A stretch of 64,000 nucleotides of DNA from Opisthorchis felineus (taxonomy: Eukaryota; Platyhelminthes; Trematoda; Opisthorchiida; Opisthorchiidae), in contig SJOL01007113.1 in the NCBI GenBank assembly GCA_004794785.1, positions 1,148,639 through 1,212,638 on the forward strand, in the 5' to 3' direction. The notes under the pieces were generated by a model, which did no database searches, had not been told where the DNA came from, and saw only the letters and a list, made by a program, of their open reading frames with translations. Made by a program: the position numbers and the translations under genes. Of this stretch, positions 33,454-47,485 are shown in pieces (position 1 is the first letter of the stretch; every line of letters begins with the position of its first letter).

Positions 33454-36400
33454 CTAGGTGATAAAATGATGTGACATGAAAAGAAAAATGATTGCATTCG
33501 AGGCTGTCTGAAATGCTTTAGTTGCGATTTGTATGAAAAAAGGCACTTTGTGCATGAGAGATTGTTTTCCCTTATTCTTAGAAGATTTTAGAGATTTTTA
33601 TACAGATTTCATCCCACCAACAATGTTAGTTTACGCCGAAAGCGAAAGAGCGTTGTGGAGCCTTGTACATTCATTAATAACCACCAGCAGTATTCAGCCT
33701 ACGCTCCTTAAAGGGGATTCGAACTCGCAACTTTCCAGTTAGTACGATATGCACATACCACTCGGTCATGAGTGGCCAACCAACAGAATGGATACATCAT
33801 CATTCGTCCCTAAACGACGCAATTCTCGTCACGCGGTTATCTTTTCGTTGGCTCTCGAGTGACGACGGAAGATTCATACTAACTGTGGTTTCTTCCCATT
33901 CTAAAAGGAGTACTTGTTGATAGTATGAGGGGATTTGGATATTTTGATGAATATTTCCCCTACACTTGCGAATTACTCACACTGCCGATGAGCCACTCAT
34001 GGCTGGATGGCACGATGTGCAAATGCCAACCGGGTTCCATGGAGGCTCGCAATGTTGGTGATGCTTGACAAGAGTAAAACATAGACTAACTGTAACGGCG
34101 GGCTGAAATCTCCCCTAAAATATTCTGCTTTTTGTACAAATTGCAGATGGTTTGGGTATTCAGATAATACATGTACAGAGCGACGGTACCACCCATTGCT
34201 ATCGGACAGTTACTTACTTCTGACAAAGCCCTGCGGAAAATAATGTATCGACCGCAAGCTGGATTGTGAGGCAGCGCCAGGAAATGAAGATTTGCGCAAA
34301 AGATGAGTCCAGTAGATATTTTTCCACTACTCATTCAGTCTTGTAAGAGCGAAGCCAACTACTCAAAATGCGTAATTTTTCGAGTAGTCTGAGATTTATT
34401 GGATATGGACGGAACACCATTTAGAGAAAAGCTTGACGTACATTGTCTTAGAAAGAATATGAGAAGCTAACACCAGTCTTTCCGTGTTGATATTCACACA
34501 TTCTGAGGAGGGGTCTTGTGGGAAGTAAACATCAAATGGGGGTTGGTCTACTTCCAGAAAATATTGGTACTCGCATATCTGTATACCAGTTTACAAAACG
34601 TTGCAGAAGAATTCACAATAATTTCGGAAATGAATTCACCTGTTACAATAAGCTCTGAGAACTTTCACGTCACATTACGATCACGCGAAACAAGTCGTAT
34701 TTCATCCGCCTATTATCCGCAAAAACATTTATTTAGGAGAAAGAAGTTGACGGCTTTGGATCAGCGATCCAACGATCCTGAATGAAAGTCACTGGTGGAT
34801 CGTACGCGGATACGCTTTAAAAATACCTCACAAAAGGCCGATTTTCTAAGACAGATAAAAGCACAATTATTTTGTTGGTTGGTCATGCCCCAGTATGGCA
34901 GTATAAGGCTTTAGGTAAGCAATTTTTGAGAAGCTACTAGGAAAACTGGATTCTGAAGACTAGTTAAGAACACACGTCTTTGAGGTCATTTTATATTAAG
35001 TTAGACCTTGTTGAGGAAGCCATATCATGAGATGGAATAACAGTATTTTCGTCTGAGATGATGCTTAATTCCGAGGTTACTTCAAGATACTACTGTGATG
35101 GTTGGGTAGTCTTGAGAGTGGCCTCTTAAAACAGGGACCAAAAGAATTAGAAAATGGTAGCTGCAGCGTCTGGCAATAACGGGCAATCTCAAATTAAAAT
35201 ATTGTTTGATGATGGCACAGCATTCTCATTGATCTCATCATCAATCAGATATTTTAAATAATTATGCGGGCTTGATAGGGCTTTAGACAGCCCTGAGGTG
35301 AGTGTTGTCTAACTCCTGCCTTTTTCATTACTTTTCACCCACTCAGAGGAAACCACCTTCGAAAAGATACCGAATTTTATCAGAATCATATATGGCGTAT
35401 TTGATGAAAGGGCAACGCCCTTGGTGCTATCTTGAACAAAGTGACGGTGAACTCCGGAGGGCGTCCTGGGTACTAAGTTACTTTTGGTTAAAGTGTGAGT
35501 TAATAACAGTTTTACTGTCTTTTGGAGGACTTAGAGGTGACACATAACATATGAGCTTGCTCAAGTCGTGCCTTTCAGATATGTATTGCTACCAGAAAGT
35601 CTTATTTCCCCATAGTTTCCTATCATCCCTTTGGGCTACAATTAACTTTGGTTTTGCTGACAGTCCTACAGGTGGCAAGAGTTTGTCTGAGCTACCCTCC
35701 AAATAAACCCCGCCTGACCGTTCTAAAGATGGCTGCCGACTTTCCAGCTGTAACATGATGATTGCAGCTTTTTGACCAGATATATATACATACTATACAC
35801 TTAGGGTTCATTGAGTTGGCGGACACATTTTATCTTGCACGTATGGCACCAAAGTTACCGAGCTGCCAACTACTGTTCTTTCATCCGTTCTGGAGCGTGA
35901 CAGCCTCTAATGCGTGCAACTTTGAAACATCCCACCTTGCTTGGAAATAAAAAAGATCGTATTTCACACGGACGCACAGCATACTTTTCCTGGGTCCTGG
36001 TATTAAGGCCGGCATACTTACTTTCGTGAGTATTTATCCTTTTCTGCAGCTTTCATTCTTCCTAGCCACCGCAATGCGTTTTTTATTCCCGGCTATCTTA
36101 GGATGATGTGGGTTTACAAAGCAAACCATTTCAAGCAAATAGCTTTGACTTTTCCATCCAAACATAGGGCAAACGTCTTTTATGGTTTCATATCCTGCAG
36201 TCCTCCATGACTGGAGGGTTAACTACACTAAATTATAGCGAATTGTGCGGTGAGTGAATCTGTCAACCTCACGAGGTGACCATCCAAGGGCTGAACTTGC
36301 CTTGATAGACAATTACTATAAAACAATTTCATATTACAATGAAAGTCTTTAACTTATGCTACGAGCAGTTGAGCAGTCTGCTTTTGATCGGGTAAAGCCT

Positions 36401-39400
36401 TTTCCTTCAGCCGTAAAGTCGAATAATGTTTGTTTGATGATTCTTCGAATTCTAGTGGGGCTGCAGCATCGGTCTACAGTTTGAACCATTAGCCGGGATC
36501 TCCCGTTTGCCATTTCTTGCAGTCAACACGCACGTCAACAACACAGACAGTTCACACTGACAGTTCACAGGTATGGGAAAGTTTGGGAATACAGGGTTGA
36601 AATAACTTTCACATAGTACTATGGTGGCTCTTCTGGATTAATGAATTGTATGGGAGCGTAATTAATATAAATTATTTATGCCCTCTGAGTTTCCCGAAGA
36701 TGCACGGAGGCTTTCAAACAAGCTCGGCGGAAATTCTACTACAAAAATTCGGCATTCTGCTCACTGGGGAGGGCTAATTCATTTTTGTTTAGTCAAATTT
36801 TGGCAAGAGTGACTGGCTAAGTTAATAGAACCCCGGGCTAATAATGGTTCATCCGGGGCACTCTTTCAGTACCGAGCTGCTGTGCAACTCGAAGGAAGCA
36901 CTAGGGCCAATATAGTGCCAATGCCTAAGCAGGAGCAATTGAAAAGTCAGTGTTGGATTCAGACGACGAACCTCCCGGTCAGTAGTTTACGGCCTCAACC
37001 GCTGAGATACCCAGAGCACCGTCGACTCAAAAGCTACAGTATATTCTACTCACTTAAATTCGTATTTTTGTATGTGGGTAGATATGACCCCATGTATGCA
37101 CTACATTACAGAGAATACCTACTCCAAAAACGAATTCATATAATACTGTGAACGTTTGACACGAAAGACCGACACACCAATAAAATCCTTCATAGATAAA
37201 CTCAGTGAAGCAACCATAAATATTTGGGATGCATAAAAACCTGCGATAAAACAAAGGACTGCGTATTTTCTAAAGCAATAAGAAACACTAAGAATTAATT
37301 GTACCAGTCTAGGAGCCATGAATTTCAGCGTTTTCGCCCCCTCACTAAGTTTTCAAAAGACTTCTAGGATAGATGCATTTGGCAAACAGGCGTTCAATTT
37401 ACGCCTTCTGGGCTTTTTCTTATCTAGAAGATAAACATTATTTTTGCTTTTAAACAAGTTTTCAAAATCTAAAGAATAATGTCTCCTTCCAGTGAAATGC
37501 TAGCCGTCTTGATGATTTTACTTGCTAAATATATATCAAAATAATTAGTGTAGACCAACGGATTTAGCAAATGATGCAAGGAAAATTGAAGGTGTAGAAA
37601 AGTAAATTGACAACGATCTACACAGTTCGAATACAGTGCATTCCCTACTATTGTTGACGAAATCAATAACCTGAGAGACCTCTCTGTATACCACGTTCCG
37701 TTTAGATGATAGACTCATTTTTACTGCATATGCAGCAAAAGACAAACATAAACTTTAAGCAGAAAATACATCGGCGCAGTCGAAGGAGCATTAGAAATTC
37801 TGTGCGAATTTTTTAAGTTTTCCGTTAGTTTATTTCAAAACGTGCTGTCCTATACGCATCATAAATGATGCAATTGAAGCATATGATGATGCGCTTTTAT
37901 ATTTCAAAAAGATACTACTCTTCTTGTTCCATTTATGGTTCATGACCCAATATTCCAATATTGTCATCCTCGGGAACACCGTATATAACTGTGCAACTAA
38001 GTGGGAAATAGACCCATTGTCTTTCGCTCCTGTCCGTTATTCATGACATCTTTGTACACGATTTTGCAACTTGAGTTGGCTGTGCTGATTCAGGAAAAAC
38101 GGTACACTTAATTCTAACAAAGGAGCATTTCTGCCGACGTCTGACAGCATCTTGAGAATCATGATAAAAGACTTGACGCAGCGAATTTTACAAAGCATCC
38201 ATGAAATTGAGAATATATCGTTCTACGTAATTTGTTGAAGTTTTCAGGAAGGACAACTCGATTTCGTCACTGCAATAAGGTCGGAAGTATGCTAAATGGT
38301 TTATGTCAACTTACAGACACACTATTGAGCGTTAACTTACCTGCCATATTTCTAGCCACATAACTCTTCATGGCTTTGCCAAGAAGGGAAACAGAAGCGA
38401 TCTCCTGATTAATTAAAGCACTGCAGTCCACAGGTACCAAACCATATTTACCAGCCAGCAGCTTAGCTTGCGTTTTCCGTCCGGAACCCACAAATCCAAG
38501 CAACAAGATTCGTGGCGTTCTTAGAGCCAAGCTTCGGGGCGGCTGTGTCACGTATGCCAGTACACTCGCATACACATCTGTCAGCGGTTGATCTGCGTTA
38601 AACATCCGAGCCGATGTGTCATAGATTTGCTGCAAAATAAAATTCTCACGTTCATACGCTTCAATCTTTTCCCTAATTTCGTTTGGAGAAAAGTCCGGAT
38701 GTGGAATCAATCGATTTTCCACCTGGAGGTTTGGAGGAGGCTTCATCAACAAATGATAGCTTTCTAAAAGTGGCAGTCGTTTGTCCATTAGGTGAAGTTT
38801 CACTCACCTCCAGTTTCCGGATCGATACGATTTCCGCTCTGCCGTTCAATCAACGCTTCCACTGAAGCCTCAAGAAAAACTGGTGTGATTCTGGTTGTCG
38901 GTAATAAATCACTGCTTACCTGTGTAGTCTGGGAAGATGCCCTCCCATCTGAGTGCTTTGGCCTGGCTTTCGGTGACTGGGAAACCAACAATCATATATC
39001 CCCTGCTTTCACAGTCCGACTCCTTCAGCCGTTTTTTGAGTGCAAGTGCGAGCTCTTTTGGTGGTGTCTCCTGTAAACCATGTATAAGTTCTATTTTATT
39101 TTACAGCCAAGTCTTGAACAAAATTTAGAATGGCTACAACACTTCATTTTAATTACAATGCATTCAGTGCATACAGATAATTCCTTTGCGTTTCTTCTGC
39201 GGTGCAGAAGCAACAATATACCGAGAACAACAGTACCGATAAAATCATATTAGTTACACTGCGCCACGGTAATGACATTACTTAGAATATTATCGTTCAT
39301 GGGTTCACCCAGCTTAGAATATGTTACAGAGTTTTGTTCTTCTTGTTTAGAGGGGTTACCTGCTCAGTGTTTACCATAGATCTGCTTATGGTTTTATGGC

Positions 39401-42400
39401 ACAACAAAAGGTGTCACTATCCTCTAACAATGTCCAATGGACAGAAATATTTTGGCGAAGACAAGCTTGGCTTTGTCTTCAGCTCAATAGTTAATAAGGA
39501 CATCTAAACCATGACTAACCACCACTGTGTCAGTGTGTGTTTGAGTTTATTAGCCGCCCTGATCTGCCCTTCTCAACCTACTGGACTATTTCTAGACCAG
39601 CAATATCTCACCGTTCTTGTTTCTTTCAACAAAAAATAACATTTAGGTTAACGCACCTGAAAACAGGAACAGTAAAGACTACCTAATTGAGTTTGCTTGC
39701 ACAATGAAAGATCGGCAAATGGTGTTTTAGTAGCAGGAGGAGTAAAAAAGCCGCCGATGTTTTTCGTCAGGATGGCATTCTCCAAGAAAATGCGATGTGA
39801 AAAACACAAAACTGCCCCGCCAAAAGCTCGACAACCCGAAAGATGCAAATATTATTTTCAATCTTGGGACATTCCGATCACAACGTTGTCATCTGCTTAC
39901 ACATATTGTTGTCACTATTTAGTATTTGCTTGGCCATCATCATCGAAAACATGACACCAGTGTAAGTCACTGATACTTTGCCGCCATAAAAACAATTCAT
40001 TTGAAAATCTTGTCGTGAGGAAAAGAATAAAAGTTGATTAGTAAGTGTAATAATGATAGCCTACAACAAAACTTCCGAGGTGTTTACATCCCCAGATAAT
40101 TATTCAGGCAATCTGAATGGAAACCCACAACAAGAACGCTCCTGATGTAAATTAGTGGACATTTGGCAACATCTCCAACCATGCACAGGTGGGATCATGC
40201 GCACCCCGCCCTGATAGAAAAGTTGCAACAACAGTATCCCTAGCCAACTCCCACCAGTATTAATATACTACTTACCGTTAATACAGTAACTGTGAAAGAG
40301 GGAGTAGGGGTCTATTAACCTCGGGTCCGGAAGTTTAATGCGGCCGGAGTTTTCAGTTAGTTAAACCGAAGGCAGTGCTAAAACTCACGAGGCCTACTAG
40401 GAAGCAACTTTCAGACCTCTAATATCTTCGGAAATGTACAAAGCTGTGAAATGGGCTAGGAGCTTTCAGAAGGAGCTTCATAATGTCAAAAAGTAATCAG
40501 TTCAGCTCTTCTGACGAAAGGGAGGTGCACTAGTAGGGACGGAATTTTATTGGAACAATAAGTTGACTGGGTAAGGGTATGGGGTTGTATTAGCACTTCT
40601 CCTTCCATCAAACTTTTCTAAGACTTCACTGAGCTGTTAGTCAGGTAAGACTTGGTTTGCTCAGTAAGCTTTACAATTAGTTTTCAACGGTTTTCCACTC
40701 TACAAGTAAATATCTCGAATGCACGCCAGTCAACACAAATCAGTTATTGACTGCATCGACACTCGCGAAGTTCACGGTAAGCTTGATTTTCATGTTCAAA
40801 AGACTTTTTATAGTCCGCCACATGTTTCTATCACTTCAAAATAAGAGGGAATTTGCGCAGTTGACTTAATTTGAATGGAACCTACTTTGGTTGTGTCCTT
40901 GCCCATAGTCTGTATGGGCCGGCACACAAAATATTCATTAGCCTCATTGTTGATCTAGTACCATTTACATTCAGCCTTCCAAAATCGAAATTCGGCTGAG
41001 CTTAACGCACGAATTAAATAGCTGTGCGTGTTTCAATACGTTTGTGATATTTACAAATGTGAAATCAATAGAATTTGAGGTGTAAATAATTGGCATAGGA
41101 AGCGGCCCAGTGAGATTTGACCCAGGTCATGCTTCACAGGTGCGCTGCTTTTGCAGAATGTCTTGAAGTTGGTCCAGAATAAAATAGTTCTCTCTTGTAG
41201 ATTTCATCTAATTTGGCTGTCGTTGTGTTATGAAATACCGGCTGTTCCCACGTGCGACCGCCACACATAACCACGCAGTCGTACCATGAAGGGAGTTGTT
41301 ACGAGAGGGGTCTTCGTAATATATATCACATGATAGATTTCTACTACCTAATAATATCATCCGTACTAAGACTTAAAGCAATAAGACGTATATTGTCAGT
41401 GACATAGCCATTTGAGATATGCTGTCAGATCAAACTGTTCAAATTAGGTTCTGAATGATCCATTTTTTCAGCAGTGACCGTTTAGCTTCGGCAAAAACGG
41501 TCACTCTTGTGTTCGGTATCGTGGATGAGTCCCGTTGCCGTACTAAGTTTTGAAATACAAAACGGATAGATGGAGCATGACAAGTGTTTTAATGGTTTAG
41601 CCGCCTCAAGTAACATTTCAATAGGCTTTTTCTAGTTTCTTCTGTAGCAATAACTATTTACGACAGCTACAACTTTGACATACCATCGTGCCTTGTGTGC
41701 AATATTCTGATGATAAAACTTATCTCACTGTTCGGAATTCTTCTAAGGACTTGCTTGAAGTTACGCGACGCGCAGGGATTATGCATTATTATCCGTATCT
41801 GCGCACACAAAAGGGCATCCTAAGTGCTTCTACAAGAGCCAGATGTCGATAAATCATAATGGATACTATATTTTGTGCCAGTCTACTGGGAAACCATTAA
41901 ATACTAGTCAAATGCTACGTACATTATGATGTATGCAAAATCCTGATTCGTTAGCAAAACGTGTCAAATTCGTAAGAACAAGAAACTACAGTTTCATTCA
42001 CAAATAAAATTCGGTGACATGATGCGTAACACTCTGGGACTTCTTCGGGTTTTGAGGATCAGTGCGCTGCAAACTCAGGAGGTAACTCGCATTGTTTATA
42101 CTGAACGTGTACTGCGCTTAATTGCCGTTTATTGTGCACCCAACGACGTCTGAATACTATCGGGATCTCTGCAAACCAAAGGCCACAATCGACGGATGCG
42201 CGATAGAAACGAGGTCGTTCGGACCCCTTCGGCTCCATGCACCTAAATTGCCTCTGTGAACAGGATTAAGGGAGATGTGAAAAAGCCGCATAATATACCG
42301 ATACAGGGCTGTTAGCTCAAAGTGTCAATCAACAAATACTCTTACGTGTGAGATTTTTACAGAAAAACATACCGGTGTCTCTTTTCACCTACCAGCCGTG

Positions 42401-45400
42401 GTAGGTGTATGTCAGCGTCAAATCTTAGCGCAGATCATGGCTGCAGCACACATAACAGGTTGTGGTCTGCTTTCGTCAACATCATTATCAGCTGTGAGAA
42501 CCGCGTACTTGTCATACGGTGATCTGCTGTACCTCAATGTGCCTCCTGTATCACCCCTAAGGCTTTCTACGAATTCATTCAGGGGAACATCTTCCCAAGT
42601 TGGATTTTTCTTCTGCCATATTTCAGTTAGCTGTGAGGTTTCATAAGGGGTACCCCCGGATTTCGACGTCCCGCAGACCTTAAAAATAATCCATTTAAGA
42701 ACACAGGATCCACCGTCCTATGTTTCCCACCGACCCAAACACAACAACTATTCATAGACGGATCTTCAGTACGCAACCGGTTGGGAGATTTGTCTCTCAG
42801 TTAGCCAAGTTCATGTGGGACTAAACTACTACTCCAAGGACACAGGTTTGAATCCTACACGAATGTCCTCGAATTGGCTTCTGACCCCCATCTTGATAGA
42901 CTGTGCGTCTTCTTCCAAAAAATGTAAAGAAGCACGCTAGCTGTGAAGGTGTTAGAATATTTGCTGTGCTTTTCATGTCACTTGCACACCTACCAGTTAG
43001 CCATTGATGACATTATTTCACCCTAATCATTCCACAAAGTCTAACCGTTTCCAAAGTTATCACTGGCAGCTGGAATCGCCAGTACAAAAATTAGGCCTTT
43101 TGAAACTACGTTTATTGCAAAAAATAGTAGTTTTTACAGGCTTGCATCGGACTTTACATGGAGCGTGCTTTTTAAGTCAACGCTACGCAGCCCAGGCAAA
43201 GTAATAATCAACCGAAGCTAACAAACGGCGATGATCTTTACCTACGGGGGTCTTAAAATAGAGATGGTGATATAACACTTGCAGCCCCACTTCATTTTCC
43301 GTTGTCTGTGGCTGGTAGGGAATTTGTGGTTTAGCGTATTTATAAAAACTCTAATCATCTATGCTTGCCGTCCAAATTTTGAGGATATCACTCAAAATAA
43401 TCACTTCCTCATTTCACTCACCACAAAAGCATTTTCAGTTTGCCATAAAGGAGGCAGCTTCTTTTGCCCTGTTTCCATACCGTCTTATTATTCACATAAA
43501 AGATAATTAGGCCTGAATCAGCATGCACGGCTGTTTAGCACGAGATTACACTTTAGATTATCCTACATAGGCTATACAAGCCAACCCCATAACGTCTCAT
43601 CCGCTAAATTGTCCAAGCTGTTTCCGCTCTTCTGGTCTGCTCTATTAACGTTAAGTGATACACTAGTGGGTGTAAATAAAACTTCTTTCATGCGAGTGCC
43701 AATAAACTATGCGTCAAATCTACATTCATTGGCGTGGAGAAAGGATACTATTCTTTTGGAACAGTACAGCAGCTTGCAGTCAAATGGATCTTTGACATAG
43801 ATGTAAAGGTATATCATAGGTTCTATTGCCTATCGTGGGTCTGCATACGAGTTTATTAGATAAACACGTAAAATGGTTAAAACCTGTTTAAAGTTTTAAC
43901 GTTTAAGTCACATGGCAAACTAAAAGATGAAGCATAAAGCGCAGAAAAACTTCTCAGTAATACTTACGTAAGCGGACTCATGGAACTACCCTTCCAAGAA
44001 TAATAAAGCAATAAAATTATCTCCAAAAATGCTAGTTTTTCATGGTTTAGTCCTCAAAATATGAAGGAATACGCGTTGAAAAATTCATTTTCTTTGCCCG
44101 ATTGTGAAACTTTATATAAAACGGGGAAATAACATGGTACATTAGGACGAAAACAAGCAGTAGTTGGTTCACAGTCTTTCTTAGTCCTAAAGTGCTTCTT
44201 TTTTTACTTACTCATACTATATACCATACTCTACTATATGCTGCATCACATACTACACTATACAACTTTCAACACCTGCATTTATACCGCGAAACTTTCA
44301 GTAATTGGTGAGCATCAGTATGTTTACATTCCCGACCTAAAGTTGTCACCTTGTCATGGTGGTTGGGCTTCTGTGTTGCAATGATCCTGCTGGCTATACT
44401 ACACGAAACTCAGTCCCTAAAGGCTCAACCATGCCAAGAAGGCACACAAGGAGCAGCTCGACAAAGAACAGCGAGTCCCCATACTGCGAGTAATCGTAGT
44501 ACAATGTGGTCTGGAGGTAGAGTCGTACTGTCCTCAGCGATAAGTGTGTAACGGCAGTAAGGCGTTCCTCTCAGGCGACCAGCATCCCAGTATATACGGA
44601 AGCAACGATGCTGCCTTTCCCCGAAAAAAAGACTGGTCAGAAAAGTCGGCCCTAAAACCGCACACTTCGATCGCACAACGGTTGGCCGTGACAGCCGCCG
44701 CATTAATAAATGCGGTTAAAATGCTTTTAAAACCAAATAGTCTGATGCCCTTCAAAAGGTACCTGTTGTGCGCAGCTGTACTAGGAGTGAAACATTAACG
44801 CCTTTCTCCCCGTGTCCTCGGGCCAGGCCGGCTATTTACAGTCAAGTGGGTCATGCTAATGAGTCATTGGCTCCTGAAAGGGTAGACTTCCACCTGTGTT
44901 TCAAAATAGTTAACCGACCTGGCTGCGCACACTGTTTTAAACGATTTTCGTGGTCGTTTGTCGACAAAATAAGCCAGTATATGTCCCGCCGCAGCTTATC
45001 CACTTTGACGGCTGGGAACCTTCTCCATTTTCCAAATGTAACATGAGAGTGAAACAAAACGACTTACTATCGACAGAACCGAATCTATGAAAAACCTTGA
45101 AAGAAGTTGATTTCACCATGAGGTAAATTACCTATTAAGTGCGACCGTATAGGACCGTTTCCCGATATATGTTCAAAAGAGATTGAACTTCAATTCGAAG
45201 TCATGTCAAAACGCGTTTTTATTTGGCATATTTGTACTATGCTAACTCCGAATTCTCCTTACATTGAGCGTGTTTCAACAATTTTCAAGGCGATTCACCC
45301 GATCAGTTGCAAGAAGCTTACTAGTTATGTAATCCACATATCACTAAGTCTGTTGATCTGGTACTCACTCAAAAACACGTACAAACTGGCGAGTGAAAGC

Positions 45401-47451
45401 GCCGTTTCTGGGACGAAAAGTGGCATATAATAGCATGCTGCGAGTTTCGACTTTTAACGCAAAGCCTTTAAGAGGATTATGCAGATCAGCAATTCATATC
45501 AACGGTTGGGATCCACAAAAATCACTTGTTATGGACGCTTAATTAGATTTGCGAATCTGGATAAACTCGACTCATCACTTGGTAAGAAGAAGGAATGAAA
45601 TGCAATAATTAGGCAGGATAAACTGGTTATATATATTCTGAGTCAGTAGGATATATTTTCACAACCTATCAGTGTAGAAATATAGGGAATCAAAGAACTT
45701 TAGAGTAGATTGGGGTCTTTGATTTGTCTCTAATAGTTACTGCCCCTTTGTGTGCTATAAAGTTTTCTGAAGCCCGGAAGTATTTTCAGCTTTTGCAGGC
45801 AGCATTTTTGGGCCCAGCTACGAGTCCTGCGGACTGTGCTACGTCCAACTGCGGACACCCAGAGGTCTAACGAAAGGATATCCACGCACGAATTTGTAGC
45901 AAATAGCCAAGCTGATTGTAGACAGAATATCTATTTTTGAACTATAGAGTACGGGATATTGGCGAAGAGAATGCATTTTTCAACACTGTCATGCATAAAT
46001 CGATGTAAACATAGAGGAACACTTAGATTTGTCACCATTTTGGAGTGCTACCAGAAGCATAAACTTCGAAGTCTGTCTATATATTCTCAACAGACGTCAC
46101 ACTCCTAGAATTTGCAGAATCTAAAATTCTGCAGACAACTGGCCTTTTCACTGTAATCAACAACGATTGTGAATTCCCGCACAATGGCTGGTCACGGTCT
46201 AGCTGGCGATATTAGTTGTCCCCACAAACAATAAAAGTACTCCTTCCGTATGTTTTTGGAGGGCCAAAAATAAATTTAACCAACTATCATCTATAATTGT
46301 TATCAACAAAACTGTCACAACCTTGATGCAGAACCTGCTAGATAAAGGTAAACAAAGCATCACAATAATGAGATTTAACCCTAAAGTGTAGCACGATGGA
46401 ATGTTCCTCACATTCTGTGAAGAAGATATCAGGAAATAATAGACGATATTTCATGCTAAAATCGAAACAGGGAACCAACTTAGATTTTTTTATGACGCGT
46501 TAAGATCACTAAATGATTACCTCTTGAAGCCAACTGAGCCCACAAATGAGAAAACAATTGCACATGATCGATCCTTTTGAACTGCACACTATATAAAGCA
46601 CCAAAGGAGAAAAAACAATAGCATGCAGAATTTTGAAGAAAACGTTTGGTGGCCAAAACTAAAGTAACCAAAATGCTCAAAACTACGTAGGAAAAACAAG
46701 TAAGCACAAAATGCTAACGGTGAAAACTTTGACCGTGGGCGTGCAAAGAAAATACTGGTAAAGTTAGTAACTAGAAATGGAAACCCTGGGGTCAGATCAA
46801 AAGCTGGTTGTCTCATTTGTTTTACTTTGGGATTATACACTTATTGTTTAGCAACAGAAAACGGCTGTAGACTTAATGTGTACTTAAATAGTATGTTATA
46901 AACTCCTTGAGTGAAGTAGGTTTTGATCTCGGGAAGTTGGAAATTAGGCTTCATAACATAATTTTACGTAAGCCAATCTCCTGACCGTTGGTTAAGATGA
47001 ACGCTAAAAGCACGAAAGATGCATACATAATTGGGTCTGGAGACGTTTTCAAAGTTGAAGAAAATAGCGTACTAAAAACACAAACTAATCAGCCTCACTT
47101 TCTTTCATGTAAATCATTGAGGTGGTTTGTGAAAGTAGCTCGTGCACCAAAACAAACTTTTTGTTTTCTGGGAAGCTGGTATTAACTCTTTAGCAGCATC
47201 CACGATATTCGTCAAGATACCAAAATCCTATTTTACTAAAAACGTTAAAAAATGCAAGAATGCAACGCATCATCTAAGCAGTACAAGTATATAAAATGCA
47301 GATGGTGCGCATCCATGAAAATTATATGTTGCGCGGCTCAGTGCAACAAAACAGGGAGCGGGGTTAATGTGTCGATCTTTATCAACAAACGCAAAGATCT
47401 TTTTTGATTAAACCAAGCCACACTACGCAAAGCTCCTTGGCAAACATGTAA

Positions 47452-47485
<34 letters not shown>

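Larger units (their letters stand above)
33455..38340. other. AK8 intron 6
   Basis: 4.9 kb. Contains tRNA-like repeats near 33710-34055 and 36955-37020, and one plus-strand exon-like segment near 35346. Nothing else recognised. Confidence 0.5.
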
